Source of the DNA: Stenotrophomonas sp. SAU14A_NAIMI4_5
GTDB taxonomy: Bacteria; Pseudomonadota; Gammaproteobacteria; Xanthomonadales; Xanthomonadaceae
Assembly (NCBI RefSeq): GCF_003086795.1
Contig: NZ_CP026003.1
Location: 4,413,179 to 4,477,178, forward strand
Direction: 5' to 3'
DNA length: 64,000 bases
The position numbers were made by a program, and so were the translations under genes. Positions 43,387 to 52,664 of the stretch are shown in pieces. The notes beneath the pieces were generated by a model. The model saw only the letters and a program-made list of their open reading frames with translations, ran no database searches and was not told where the DNA came from. Each line of letters starts with the position of its first letter. Position 1 is the stretch's first letter.

Positions 43387-43424
43387 GGGTCAGAGCCCTT
43401 TCCTGCGGAAAGGGATCCGCCCCC
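43387..43424. repeat. 39-bp palindrome, copy 2
   Basis: GGGTCAGAGCCCTTTCC-TGC-GGAAAGGGATCCGCCCCC, with a slightly decayed right arm. It lies between divergent genes, so at this site it cannot be a 3'-end terminator for either. Confidence 0.8.
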
Positions 43425-43470
43425 CCATTGATATTGTATCCACAGGAAACCGCTTGCTAGCCTGCCCTCC

Positions 43471-43809
43471 ATGCGCTGGATTGCCCGCCACCTCCGTTCG
43501 ACCCTGCTGATGCTGCTGATGGCGGCATTCGTGGTCGTGCCGGTGGCCGATGTGCTGGCCTGCGCGGTCGAGCCGCATGAGACGGTCGCGGCCCATGTTG
43601 AAGCCGCGCCTGACGATGCAGACGGCGACAGTGACGGCACGCATAACGGTGCCTGCAGCCATAACCACTGCCACCACTCCAACCTGAGCCTGCCGGCCGG
43701 CACCGTTGCTGCCTTCGGCACGCCGCTGCCGGCACGCTGGATGGCGGACGGTGACAGCGCGACCTATGCCGTCGCGCAGGATGAACTGAAGCGTCCTCCC
43801 CGGGCGTGA
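43471..43809 (+). CDS. CzcI-like small periplasmic metal-binding protein
   Basis: A 112-aa exported protein with signal peptide 1-30 (LLMLLMAAFVVVPVADVLA) and a His/Asp/Cys cluster near residues 50-72 (HNGACSHNHCHHS) suited to metal binding. It immediately precedes czcCBA, as CzcI does in metal-resistance operons. The function is presumably periplasmic metal buffering or signalling. Confidence 0.75.
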   Translation: MRWIARHLRSTLLMLLMAAFVVVPVADVLACAVEPHETVAAHVEAAPDDADGDSDGTHNGACSHNHCHHSNLSLPAGTVAAFGTPLPARWMADGDSATYAVAQDELKRPPRA

Positions 43810-43865
43810 GTTGAGCGCGTCCCGCGATCGCGGGCTTCCGTTTCACTCACAACCGGACATCCTTC

Positions 43866-45119
43866 ATGTCGAACTCGACACCTCGGTCGCTGCGTGCGGC
43901 CGGGCGGGTCATTGCCGTATTGCTGGGCCTTGCCCCGGCACTGCAGGCGATGGCGCAAGCCGCCCCTTCCTATGACACCCTGCTTGAACGCCTGGACCAG
44001 CTGCCCGGCGCCCGCGTTGGCGCGGCCCTGGCCGACGCTGCCGAGGCACGCGCCGAGCAGGCCCGCGCCCTGCCCAACCCATCGCTCTCCTACACCACCG
44101 AAAACGCCTGGGGTACCGGCAGCTACGGCGGCATGGGCCGCGCCGACAACGTGCTCACCCTGTCCCAGCCGCTGGAAATCTGGGGCCAGCGTGGTGCACG
44201 CGTACGTGCTGCCCGCGCCGAAGCACAGGCCGCAACACTGCGTGGGACGCAGAGCCGCAGTGATGTAGCCAGCCAGCTGGCGGCGTTCTACGCGCAGGCC
44301 GAGAGCGCGCTGCGTCGTTACGCCCTGGCCAAGGAAGCGCTGACCCTGACCCGCGACGATGCCGTGGCCGTCGACGCGCTGGTGGAGCAGGGCCGCGAAC
44401 CGCAGCTGCGCGCGGTGCAAGCGCGCAGCGAAGTGGCCAATGCCACGGCAGCACTGGATGAAGCACAGGCCTTCCGCGATGCGGCTTTGGCGCGGCTGGC
44501 GAGTGCGGCCCTGCTGGATGCGCCGGTGCAGTCGATCGACAACAGCCTGCTGGATCGCACGCCGCCGCTGCCACGCGGCGCCGGTGATGCCGCGCTGGCG
44601 GTGCGTATCGCCGAAGCCGAGGCACAGGCCAGCACCCGTCTGGTCGACGTGGAGCGCAAGCGTGCCCTGCCCGATCTCAGCGTGACCGCCGCGCAGACCC
44701 GTTTCCGCGAGGACCGCGAACAGGCCTATTCGCTGGGCGTGAGCCTTTCGATCCCGTTGTTCGACCGCAACCGCGGCGGCATCCGCGCGGCCAGTGCCGA
44801 ACAGCGTGCGGCCGAAGCGCGGCTGGACCAGCAGCGTCGCGACAGCGAAGCCGAGCGCCTCGCGGCGGTGGCCGGGCTGAAGGCTGCCGGCAGCCGCACA
44901 CGCGCCGCCGATGACAGCGTGGTGGCTGCCGAAGAAGCCTACCGGCTGGCCCGCATTGGCTTCGACGCCGGACGCATCTCGCAGCTGGAACTGCGCAGCA
45001 CGCGCAGTGCCCTCATCGCCGCCCGCAGCAGCGCCGTGGATGCGCGCCTGTCGCGCGTCGGCGCGGAAATCGATCTTGCCCGCCTGGAAGGGCGCGCCCC
45101 GTTTGTGGAGGTTCGCTGA
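43866..45119 (+). CDS. czcC: CzcC-type outer-membrane factor (TolC family)
   Basis: A 417-aa outer-membrane channel protein with a signal peptide (to about residue 33, ALQAMAQA). Two OEP repeats carry ARAEQARALPNPSLSY and FDAGRISQLELRSTR and long Ala/Arg-rich coiled-coil helices. It forms the exit duct of the tripartite metal efflux pump. It overlaps czcB by one base (TGATG). Confidence 0.9.
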   Translation: MSNSTPRSLRAAGRVIAVLLGLAPALQAMAQAAPSYDTLLERLDQLPGARVGAALADAAEARAEQARALPNPSLSYTTENAWGTGSYGGMGRADNVLTLSQPLEIWGQRGARVRAARAEAQAATLRGTQSRSDVASQLAAFYAQAESALRRYALAKEALTLTRDDAVAVDALVEQGREPQLRAVQARSEVANATAALDEAQAFRDAALARLASAALLDAPVQSIDNSLLDRTPPLPRGAGDAALAVRIAEAEAQASTRLVDVERKRALPDLSVTAAQTRFREDREQAYSLGVSLSIPLFDRNRGGIRAASAEQRAAEARLDQQRRDSEAERLAAVAGLKAAGSRTRAADDSVVAAEEAYRLARIGFDAGRISQLELRSTRSALIAARSSAVDARLSRVGAEIDLARLEGRAPFVEVR

Positions 45120-46288
45120 TGTTCTCCCGTACTTTTTCGTTGATGACCGCTGCACTATTGGGCGCACTGCTGGCCGGCTGCACTGGCACTGCACAGACCC
45201 CAACCGCCGCTGCCGACGATGGCCACGGCCATGCACCGGGCAGCGCTGAGAACACCAAAGGCAACGCGCCCGAAGCCGATGAAGGCGTGGTCGCGCTGAC
45301 GCCGGAACAGATCAAGGCGTCGTCCATCGAAGTGGTCGCCGTCGGTCGAGGCGGTGGCGGCTCCACGCGCCTGTCTGGCCGTGTGGAACCCTCGATCGGC
45401 GCGCGCGCGTCGGTGGCGTCCAGCGTGACCGGCCGCGTTGAACGCGTGCTGGTGGCACCGGGCACGGCCGTGAAGCAGAACCAGACGCTGGCCATCGTGC
45501 TCAGCGGTGAGGCCGCGGTGCTGCGCGCCAATGCGCTGGCGGCTGCCGCCGAAGCCAAGGCTGCGCGCCTGGCCCACGGCCGTGACAGGGCGCTGGTGGA
45601 ACAGGGCGTGGTCGCGCGCCAGGAGCTGGAAACCTCGCATGCACGTGCCATGGCTGCGCAGGCGCAGGCGGCGGCGGCACAGGCACAGGCCGCCGCCAAT
45701 GGCGCACCCGATGCCAGCGGCCGCGTACGCATCACCAGCCCGGTGGCCGGCATCGTCGGCAACGTACAGGTCACGCCGGGCGGCGTGGTCGCTGCCGGCA
45801 GCGTGGTGGCCGAGGTCGCCGATCCGGCAATGAACGAGCTGGTGTTCACCGCGCCACCGGCTCTGGCCGCGCAGGTCACGCCGGGCATGACGCTGGAAGT
45901 GAGCGTGCCGGGCGGCAGCTTCACCGCCACCGTTACCGGTTCGGCCGCGGATGTGCGCCAGCAGGGCGGCGTGGCGGTGATCCGTGCCATGCCGGTGGAC
46001 GCCGCGTTGCCGCCAGCCGGTTCGCCGGTCTCGGCCGTGGTGGTCACCGAGGCCCAGGGCGACGCGCTGAGCGTGCCGGCCGATGCGGTGCAGAACGTCG
46101 ATGGCCGCAGCGCGGTGTTCGTCGCCGTCGACGGCGGCTTCAAGGCGCAGCCGGTGCTGGCCGGCCGCCGTGCCGGTGACCGCATCGAGATCCTCGGTGG
46201 CCTGACCGGCAGCGAACGCATCGTCGGCGCCAACGCCTTCCTGCTCAAGGCCGAACTGGCCAAGGGCGAAGCCGAGCACGGCCACTGA
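45119..46288 (+). CDS. czcB: CzcB-type periplasmic adaptor (membrane fusion protein)
   Basis: A 389-aa lipoprotein-like adaptor. Lipobox LLAGC is near residue 20, followed by a short His-containing stretch (DDGHGHAPGS). A lipoyl/hairpin region with Ala-rich coiled coil (about 130-190) and beta-barrel domains follow. It links the CzcA pump to CzcC. It is coupled to both neighbours (1-bp overlap upstream, 10-bp gap to czcA). Confidence 0.92.
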   Translation: MFSRTFSLMTAALLGALLAGCTGTAQTPTAAADDGHGHAPGSAENTKGNAPEADEGVVALTPEQIKASSIEVVAVGRGGGGSTRLSGRVEPSIGARASVASSVTGRVERVLVAPGTAVKQNQTLAIVLSGEAAVLRANALAAAAEAKAARLAHGRDRALVEQGVVARQELETSHARAMAAQAQAAAAQAQAAANGAPDASGRVRITSPVAGIVGNVQVTPGGVVAAGSVVAEVADPAMNELVFTAPPALAAQVTPGMTLEVSVPGGSFTATVTGSAADVRQQGGVAVIRAMPVDAALPPAGSPVSAVVVTEAQGDALSVPADAVQNVDGRSAVFVAVDGGFKAQPVLAGRRAGDRIEILGGLTGSERIVGANAFLLKAELAKGEAEHGH

Positions 46289-46298
46289 GGAGGCGACC

Positions 46299-49200
46299 AT
46301 GTTCAAGCTGATCATTGAAACCGCGGTCCGCCACCGCTGGCTGGTGGTGTTCGCCGCCGCCCTGCTCGCGGCCGTCGGCCTGCTGCAGCTGGGCAAGCTG
46401 CCGATCGACGCGGTGCCGGACATCACCAACCGCCAGGTGCAGATCAACACCGTGGCCCCGGCGCTGACGCCGGAACAGATCGAACGGCAGGTGACCTACC
46501 CGCTGGAAACCGCGCTGGCCGGCATTCCCGGCCTGACCACCACCCGCTCGCTGTCACGCAACGGCTTCTCGCAGGTCACCGCCATCTTCACCGATGCGAC
46601 CGACATCTACTTCGCCCGCCAGCAGGTGGCCGAGCGCATGCGCGAAGCCGCCGACGATCTGCCCGACGGTGCGTCACCGCTGCTGTCACCGGTCACCACC
46701 GGCCTGGGCGAGGTGCTGATGTGGACGGTGGATTTCACCGCGTTCGATCCGGCCCAGCTGGCCAAGCCCGGTGATGCCGGCTGGCAGGCTGGCGAGGTCT
46801 ACCGCACGCCGGAAGGCACCCTGCTGCGCACGCCGGAAGAACGCGCCACCTACCTGCGCACCGTGCATGACTGGATCATTGCGCCGCAGATGCGCTCCAG
46901 CCCTGGGCTGGCCGGTGTCGATACGGTCGGCGGCTACGTCAAGGAATACGGCGTGCACCCGGACAGCGCGCGGCTGGCGGCGCATGGGCTGGGCCTGGCC
47001 GACCTGGTCACCGCCCTGCAGCGTTCCAACGTGCAGGCCGGCGCCGGCTTCGTGCAGCGCGCTGGCGAAGGCCTGGTGGTGCGTGCCGATGGCCTGGCGC
47101 TGACCACCGACGATCTGGCGCAGGCCCCGGTGGCCACGCGCAATGGCGTGGTGGTGCGCGTGGCGGACGTGGCCGAGGTGGCCTTGAGCCGCGCACCACG
47201 CCTGGGTGCGGCCAGCCGCAACGGCCACGAAGCCGTGCTCGGCACCGCGCTGATGATTGCCGGCGGCAACAGCCGCACCGTGGCCCAGGCCGCCGCGGAA
47301 CGCCTGCAGCAGGTGAATGCCTCGCTGCCACCGTCCATCGTGGCAGTGTCGGTGCTGGACCGCAGCGAGCTGGTCAACGCCACCATCAGGACCGTGGCGA
47401 AGAACCTCAGCGAGGGTGCGCTGCTGGTGGTGGTGGTGCTGTTCCTGCTGCTGGGCAACCTGCGCGCAGCGGCGATCACCGCGCTGGTGATCCCGCTGTC
47501 GTTCCTGTTCGCCGTGATAGGCATGAACCGCTTCGGCATCAGCGGCAACCTGATGAGCCTGGGCGCGCTGGATTTCGGCATCCTGGTGGATGGCGCGGTG
47601 ATCGTGATCGAATCCACGCTGCTGATGCTGGGCCAGCGCCGCGCCGAACTGGGCCGCGCGCTGACGGCGATGGAGCGCCTCCGCGTGGCTTCCGATTCGG
47701 CCATGAAGATGGCGCGGCCTGCGGCCTTCGGCCAGCTGATCATCCTGCTGGTGTTCGCGCCGATCCTCACCCTGGAAGGCGTGGAGGGCAAGACGTTCCA
47801 CCCGATGGCGGCCACCTTCATGCTGGCCCTGATCGGCGCCTTCATCTTCTCCTTCACCTTCGTGCCGGCAATGGCCGCACTGCTGGTGCGCGAGCCCACG
47901 GTGAAGGACGGCGATGCACATGCTGGCGACGGCGAGCACGAGACGAAACTGATCCGCGTGCTGCGTGCGCGCATCGAGCCGGTGGTCCGTCGTGCAGTCG
48001 CGCACCCGCGCACGGTGCTGGCCGGTGCGGTGATGATGGTGGTGGTGGGCATCGGTTCGTTCTCGCTGCTGGGCCGCGAGTTCATGCCCACCCTGGACGA
48101 AGGCAACGTGGCGATGCAGGCCCTGCGCGTGCCGTCCACGTCGCTGGAGCAGTCGCTGGCGATGCAGCTGGCGCTGGAAAAAACGTTGGCCGAACAGCCG
48201 GAAGTGGAAACGGTGTTCTCGCGCACCGGCACCGCCGAAGCGGCCATCGACCCGATGCCGACCAACATCTCCGACAGCGTGATCGTGCTGAAGCCGCGCG
48301 CGCAGTGGCCCGATCCGTCGCTGGACAAGGTAGCGCTGGTGCAGCGCTTCGAGCAGCTGGCCGGGCAGCAGCTGGGCAACAGTTTCGAGTTCAGCCAACC
48401 GATCGAGTTGCGCTTCAACGAGCTGATTTCCGGCGTGCGCACGGACCTGGCGGTGATGGTGTACGGCGATGATTTCGCCGCCCTGCAGAAGGTGGCCGAG
48501 CAGGTGGCGTTGAAACTGCGCGCGGTGGACGGCGCCGCCGACGTGCGGGTGGAGCAGATTTCCGGCCTGCCCACGCTCAACGTCAGGATCGACCATGTCG
48601 CCGCCGCGCAGCATGGACTGACCGCGGCGGACGTGAGTGATGCGTTGTCCACCGGCATCGGTGGTACCGCGGCCGGGCGGATCTTCGAAGGCGACAGACG
48701 CTTCGATGTGGTCGTGCGCCTGGACGATGCCGCACGCAACGATCCGGACCAGCTGGCCTCGCTGCCGATCGCCACGCCGGCAGGCCAGGTCGTGCCGTTG
48801 TCCTCGCTGGCGCGTATCAGCGTCAGCGAAGGGCCGAACCAGATCAGCCGCAGCGACGGCAGCCGGCGGGTGGTGGTGCAGGCCAACGTGCGTGGGCGCG
48901 ATCTCGGTGGCTTCGTCAGCGAGGCCCAGGCAGCAGTGGCCGACGTGGCGTTGCCCGCCGGTGCCTACCTGCGCTGGGGCGGCCAGTTCGAGAACCTGCA
49001 GCGCGCGGAGAAGCGGTTGGCCACGGTGGTGCCGGTGGTGTTCCTGCTGATCGGCGGCCTGCTGTTCATGGCCCTGCGCAGTGGCAGGGAAGCGCTGCTG
49101 GTGTTCAGCTGCGTGCCACTGGCGCTGGTCGGCGGCATCCTCGCCCTGCTGCTGCGTGGCATGCCGTTCTCGGTGTCTGCGGCGGTGGGCTTCATCGCCG

Positions 49201-49496
49201 TCTCCGGCGTGGCCACGTTGAACGGCCTGGTGCTGATGCAGGCGATCCGCGAGCGGCTGGAGGGTGGCGACCTGCCGATGCAGGCGGCCATCAATGGTGC
49301 CGCCAGCCGCATCCGCGCGGTGCTGACCACGGCCCTGGTGGCCATCGTCGGCTTCATACCGATGGCCATCGCCAGTGGTGCCGGCGCGGAGGTGCAGAAG
49401 CCGCTGGCGACGGTGGTGATCGGTGGGTTGATCACCGCCACGGTGCTGACCCTGCTGGTGCTGCCGACGTTTGCCGGGCGGCTGGTGAAGCGCTGA
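46299..49496 (+). CDS. czcA: CzcA-type heavy-metal RND efflux pump
   Basis: A 1065-aa inner-membrane proton/metal antiporter with 12 helices and two large periplasmic domains. TM4 holds the HME-RND proton-relay pattern (LDFGILVDGAVIVIES, Asp and Glu residues). The N-terminus, including KLPIDAVPDITNRQVQINT, is typical of Czc/Cnr pumps for Co, Zn, Cd or Ni. A His/Asp-rich cytoplasmic loop (DGDAHAGDGEHE near residue 545) may bind metal. No two-component sensor is encoded nearby. Confidence 0.95.
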   Translation: MFKLIIETAVRHRWLVVFAAALLAAVGLLQLGKLPIDAVPDITNRQVQINTVAPALTPEQIERQVTYPLETALAGIPGLTTTRSLSRNGFSQVTAIFTDATDIYFARQQVAERMREAADDLPDGASPLLSPVTTGLGEVLMWTVDFTAFDPAQLAKPGDAGWQAGEVYRTPEGTLLRTPEERATYLRTVHDWIIAPQMRSSPGLAGVDTVGGYVKEYGVHPDSARLAAHGLGLADLVTALQRSNVQAGAGFVQRAGEGLVVRADGLALTTDDLAQAPVATRNGVVVRVADVAEVALSRAPRLGAASRNGHEAVLGTALMIAGGNSRTVAQAAAERLQQVNASLPPSIVAVSVLDRSELVNATIRTVAKNLSEGALLVVVVLFLLLGNLRAAAITALVIPLSFLFAVIGMNRFGISGNLMSLGALDFGILVDGAVIVIESTLLMLGQRRAELGRALTAMERLRVASDSAMKMARPAAFGQLIILLVFAPILTLEGVEGKTFHPMAATFMLALIGAFIFSFTFVPAMAALLVREPTVKDGDAHAGDGEHETKLIRVLRARIEPVVRRAVAHPRTVLAGAVMMVVVGIGSFSLLGREFMPTLDEGNVAMQALRVPSTSLEQSLAMQLALEKTLAEQPEVETVFSRTGTAEAAIDPMPTNISDSVIVLKPRAQWPDPSLDKVALVQRFEQLAGQQLGNSFEFSQPIELRFNELISGVRTDLAVMVYGDDFAALQKVAEQVALKLRAVDGAADVRVEQISGLPTLNVRIDHVAAAQHGLTAADVSDALSTGIGGTAAGRIFEGDRRFDVVVRLDDAARNDPDQLASLPIATPAGQVVPLSSLARISVSEGPNQISRSDGSRRVVVQANVRGRDLGGFVSEAQAAVADVALPAGAYLRWGGQFENLQRAEKRLATVVPVVFLLIGGLLFMALRSGREALLVFSCVPLALVGGILALLLRGMPFSVSAAVGFIAVSGVATLNGLVLMQAIRERLEGGDLPMQAAINGAASRIRAVLTTALVAIVGFIPMAIASGAGAEVQKPLATVVIGGLITATVLTLLVLPTFAGRLVKR

Positions 49497-49504
49497 GGTG
49501 CGTT

Positions 49505-49543
49505 GGGGTCGGAGCCCTTTCCGATGGAAAGGGATCCGACCCC
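49505..49543. repeat. 39-bp palindrome, copy 3 (between convergent genes)
   Basis: GGGGTCGGAGCCCTTTCC-GAT-GGAAAGGGATCCGACCCC, 8 bp after czcA and 10 bp after the oppositely oriented DUF885 gene. Its position suits a bidirectional terminator. Confidence 0.8.
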
Positions 49544-49553
49544 GGGCCCAGGG

Positions 49554-51323
49554 TCAGGCCTTCTTCCGCTCGGCGATGTACGCCTGGATCTGCTGTTCCA
49601 GCACCGGCAGCGGCACCGAACCCTGCTTCAGGATCACATCGTGGAAGCCCTTGATGTCGAACTTGTCGCCCAGTTCCTTCTCGGCCTGCGCGCGCAGGCG
49701 CACGATGGCGATCTCGCCCAGCTTGTAGCTCAGCGCCTGGCCCGGCCAGGAGATGTAGCGATCCACTTCGGTGGTCACTTCATGCTCGCTCAGCGCGGTG
49801 TGGTCGCGCAGGTAGGCCAGGGCCTGCTCGCGGGTCCAGCCCTTGCTGTGCACGCCGGTGTCGATGACCAGGCGCGCGGCACGCCACATTTCGTAGGTCA
49901 GGCGGCCGAAATCCTCGTACGGGGTTTCGTAGATGCCCATTTCCACGCCCAGCTTCTCGCAGTACAGCGCCCAGCCTTCGCCATAGGCGGAGATGTAGGC
50001 GTTGCGGCGGAATTCGGGCAGGTCCTTCTGCTCGGAGGCGATCGCGCCCTGCAGCGCATGGCCCGGGTCGGACTCATGCAGGGTCAGCGCCGGCAGGTTG
50101 TACAGCGGGCGCGACGGCAGGTCGTAGGTGTTGACCCAGTAGGTGCCCATGCCACCGCGACCGGCGGTCCAGAACGGGGCGATGTCCGGCGGCACCGGCA
50201 CGATGGTGAAGCGCGCACGCGGCAGCGTCATGAACAGGCCGAGCTGGCCATCGGCGCGCTTGGAGATCCATGCAGCGCGCGACAACAGCTCTTCCGGCGT
50301 CTTGGCGTAGAACTGCGGATCGGTGCGCAGGAAGGTGAGGAATTCGGCGAAGCTGCCCTTGAACTGCACCTGCTGGATGATGTCGTTCATCTCCTTCTGG
50401 ATGCGCGCCACCTCACCCAGGCCGATGCGGTGGATCTCATCCGGCGACAGGTCCAGCGTGGTGTATTCGTGGATCTGCTGCTTGTAGAAGGCCTTGCCGC
50501 CCGGCATGGCCTCGGCGGCCAGGGTGGTGCGCGCCTGCGGCACGTATTCGCTGACGAAGAAGGTGCGCAGCTGCTGGAAGGCCGGCACCACCTTGCCGCT
50601 GATGGCCGCCGCGGCCTGTTCGCGCAGGGCGGCCTGTTCGGCGGCCGGGATGCTGGCGGGCAGCTTCTTGAACGGCGCGTACAGCGGCGAGGTCGTCAGG
50701 TCCTTCAGCTCGGCGACGGTGGCGATGGAGACCTCGCGGCCGTCCAGCACCGCGCGCGGCACGCTGAAACCACGCTTGAGGCCGGCGCGCATGTTGTCGG
50801 TCTGCTGGCCGAAGTAGCGCGGCACGTCGTTCAGGCGGGCGATGTAGTTGCGGTAGTCCTGCGCGGTCTTCATCTCGCGCCGGGCCATGAAGGACAGGTT
50901 GGACCAGAACGAGGAATCCGAATTGAACGGCATCTCGTAGGTGCGCAGGCGCGTGGCTTCGGCCAGGTTGAAGACCTGGTCGCGGTAGATCGCGTAGTTG
51001 ACCTGGTTGTCGGCCGACAGGGCGTTGACGTCGATCTTCTTCAGGTCGGCCAGGGTTTCGTCCCAGACCTTCAGGCGGGCCTGCTGCGCGGCCGGGCCGA
51101 CATCAGGCATGCGGGTCGCGTTGGCCGGCGCATCCTCGTCCTCGCTGGCTTCGCCACCGCCATCCTGGCGCCACTTCCACTCCTTCTCGTACAGCGCACG
51201 GAAGGCGGCATCGGCGGCCGATTCGGCGGCCATGCTGGCCGGAGCGGCGGCCGGCGGCGCAGCCAGGGCGACCGCGGGGGCGGACAGGGCAATCAACAGA
51301 GCTACGGCGAGGCGGGTTTTCAC
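49554..51323 (-). CDS. DUF885 family exported metallopeptidase-like protein
   Basis: A 589-aa protein with signal peptide 1-22 (LLIALSAPAVALA). It has the DUF885 zinc-site motifs LHESDPGHALQ and EGWALYCEKLG, plus ISWPGQALSYKLG. These proteins resemble M32/M2-like carboxypeptidases; the activity of this one is untested. Two GTG starts are possible (51329 or 51323); the latter has GGAA 9 nt upstream. An Asp/Glu-rich insert (GEASEDEDAPA) follows the signal region. Confidence 0.9.
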   Translation of the reverse strand: MKTRLAVALLIALSAPAVALAAPPAAAPASMAAESAADAAFRALYEKEWKWRQDGGGEASEDEDAPANATRMPDVGPAAQQARLKVWDETLADLKKIDVNALSADNQVNYAIYRDQVFNLAEATRLRTYEMPFNSDSSFWSNLSFMARREMKTAQDYRNYIARLNDVPRYFGQQTDNMRAGLKRGFSVPRAVLDGREVSIATVAELKDLTTSPLYAPFKKLPASIPAAEQAALREQAAAAISGKVVPAFQQLRTFFVSEYVPQARTTLAAEAMPGGKAFYKQQIHEYTTLDLSPDEIHRIGLGEVARIQKEMNDIIQQVQFKGSFAEFLTFLRTDPQFYAKTPEELLSRAAWISKRADGQLGLFMTLPRARFTIVPVPPDIAPFWTAGRGGMGTYWVNTYDLPSRPLYNLPALTLHESDPGHALQGAIASEQKDLPEFRRNAYISAYGEGWALYCEKLGVEMGIYETPYEDFGRLTYEMWRAARLVIDTGVHSKGWTREQALAYLRDHTALSEHEVTTEVDRYISWPGQALSYKLGEIAIVRLRAQAEKELGDKFDIKGFHDVILKQGSVPLPVLEQQIQAYIAERKKA

Positions 51324-51427
51324 GAGCACAGGTTCCCGGGAAGGCAGATCCCGATGATCGCACCGTGCAGGGCCCGAGGCATGGGACGAAGGTCCTGCCT
51401 GCTCCCGGCGCTACCAACGAACATACG

Positions 51428-51450
51428 GTAGATCCACGCCATGCGTGGAT
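51428..51450. repeat. SMAG REP (single)
   Basis: GTAGATCCACGCCATGCGTGGAT upstream of the DUF885 gene. Confidence 0.7.
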
Positions 51451-51466
51451 GCGCCGGGATCCGGCC

Positions 51467-51505
51467 GGGGTCAGAGCCCTTTCCTGCGGAAAGGGATCCG
51501 ACCCC
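51467..51505. repeat. 39-bp palindrome, copy 4
   Basis: GGGGTCAGAGCCCTTTCC-TGC-GGAAAGGGATCCGACCCC, 5 bp beyond the stop codon of the LAB_N gene. Confidence 0.85.
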
Positions 51506-51510
51506 TGGCC

Positions 51511-51852
51511 TCAATGGCTCGCCTTGTCCCGCTTCCAGCCGCGGTGCTGGATGTCCAGGTGCAGGCTGTACAGGGCGGTGAACGCCGGGAACAGGTTCTG
51601 CAGCACGCCCACCGAGTCCTGCTTGGCCGAGAACAGGAAGTAGCTCAGGGTCATCAGGCTGCCGACCACGCTCATGTACCAGAACAGGCGCGGGATGACC
51701 GGCTTGCCGGCACGCTTGGACGCCACGAACTGCACCAGCCAGCGGCCGCCGAACATCAGTGCGCCGGTGTAGCCGATCAGCTTCCAGCCGGTGACGTGCA
51801 GGCCGGTCCAGTACAACCAGGTCAGTGGCTGGTCGAGCCAGTGCAGCTCCAT
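51511..51852 (-). CDS. Lipid A biosynthesis N-terminal (LAB_N) domain membrane protein
   Basis: A 113-aa protein with three or four membrane helices and the LAB_N pattern (FGGRWLVQFVASKRAGKPVIPRLFWYMSVVGS split over helices 2-3, then YSLHLDI). LAB_N proteins usually accompany a GT2 sugar transferase; here the gene overlaps that gene by one base. Together they probably modify a membrane lipid-linked sugar. Confidence 0.88.
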   Translation of the reverse strand: MELHWLDQPLTWLYWTGLHVTGWKLIGYTGALMFGGRWLVQFVASKRAGKPVIPRLFWYMSVVGSLMTLSYFLFSAKQDSVGVLQNLFPAFTALYSLHLDIQHRGWKRDKASH

Positions 51853-52574
51853 CAACGCTCCTCCACCGCAGTGCGCTTGCTGCGGGTGATCAGCCACGCC
51901 ACGCCGCGCAGGTCGCGGATGCCGACCAGGGCGCGGCCCAGGTTGTTGTACTTGGACACGCCGGCGGTACGGTGGCGGTGGTTGACCGGCACGCTGGTGG
52001 TCTTCCAGCCGGCGCGCTGCATCAGCGCCGGCAGGTAGCGGTGCATGTGGTCGAAGTACGGCAGGTCGAGGAAGGCCTCGCGCTCGAACAGCTTGATGCC
52101 GCAGCCGGTGTCGGGGGTATCGTCGCGCAGCATGCGCGCGCGGATCGCGTTGGCCCACTTGCTGGCCCAGCGCTTGCTGCCACTGTCCTGGCGGTTGACG
52201 CGCCAGCCGGCGAACAGCTTCACCTGCGCATCAGCGCTCTGCCGCGCAGCCAGTAGTTTCGGAATATCGGCTGGGTCGTTCTGGCCGTCGCCATCGAGGG
52301 TGGCGATCCACGGCGCGCGGGCATTTCGCACGCCGGTGCGGACGGCGGTGCTCTGCCCGCTCTGGCTGACATGGTGCAGCACGCGCAGTTCCGGGGTGCT
52401 GGCCTTCAGGCCCTGCAGCACGGCCAGGCTGTCATCGCGCGAGTTGTCGTCCACGTAGACGATCTCGAACGGCAGATGGCCGCGCAGCGCGGCGACGATC
52501 TCACCGACCAGGGGCGCGACATTGTCGCGCTCGTTGAACACCGGGACGACAACGGAAAGCTCGGGGTGGCTCAT
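51852..52574 (-). CDS. GT2-family glycosyltransferase (dolichol-phosphate mannosyltransferase-like)
   Basis: A 240-aa GT-A enzyme. SVVVPVFNERDNVAPL starts the fold, with VYVDDNSRDDSLAVL and the DGDGQNDPADIP metal motif following, and a C-terminal region with VNHRHRTAGVSKYNNL. It lacks C-terminal membrane helices; the neighbouring LAB_N protein may anchor it. It likely transfers a sugar to a polyprenyl phosphate for lipid A or glycan modification. Confidence 0.9.
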   Translation of the reverse strand: MSHPELSVVVPVFNERDNVAPLVGEIVAALRGHLPFEIVYVDDNSRDDSLAVLQGLKASTPELRVLHHVSQSGQSTAVRTGVRNARAPWIATLDGDGQNDPADIPKLLAARQSADAQVKLFAGWRVNRQDSGSKRWASKWANAIRARMLRDDTPDTGCGIKLFEREAFLDLPYFDHMHRYLPALMQRAGWKTTSVPVNHRHRTAGVSKYNNLGRALVGIRDLRGVAWLITRSKRTAVEER

Positions 52575-52664
52575 GGGTCACTCGGCCAGCAGGGATACAA
52601 AGACCGCGCATTCTCCGAAGCCGAGGTTATCCGAAGATGAATCCGGCTGCGTGAGGGTCACTCC

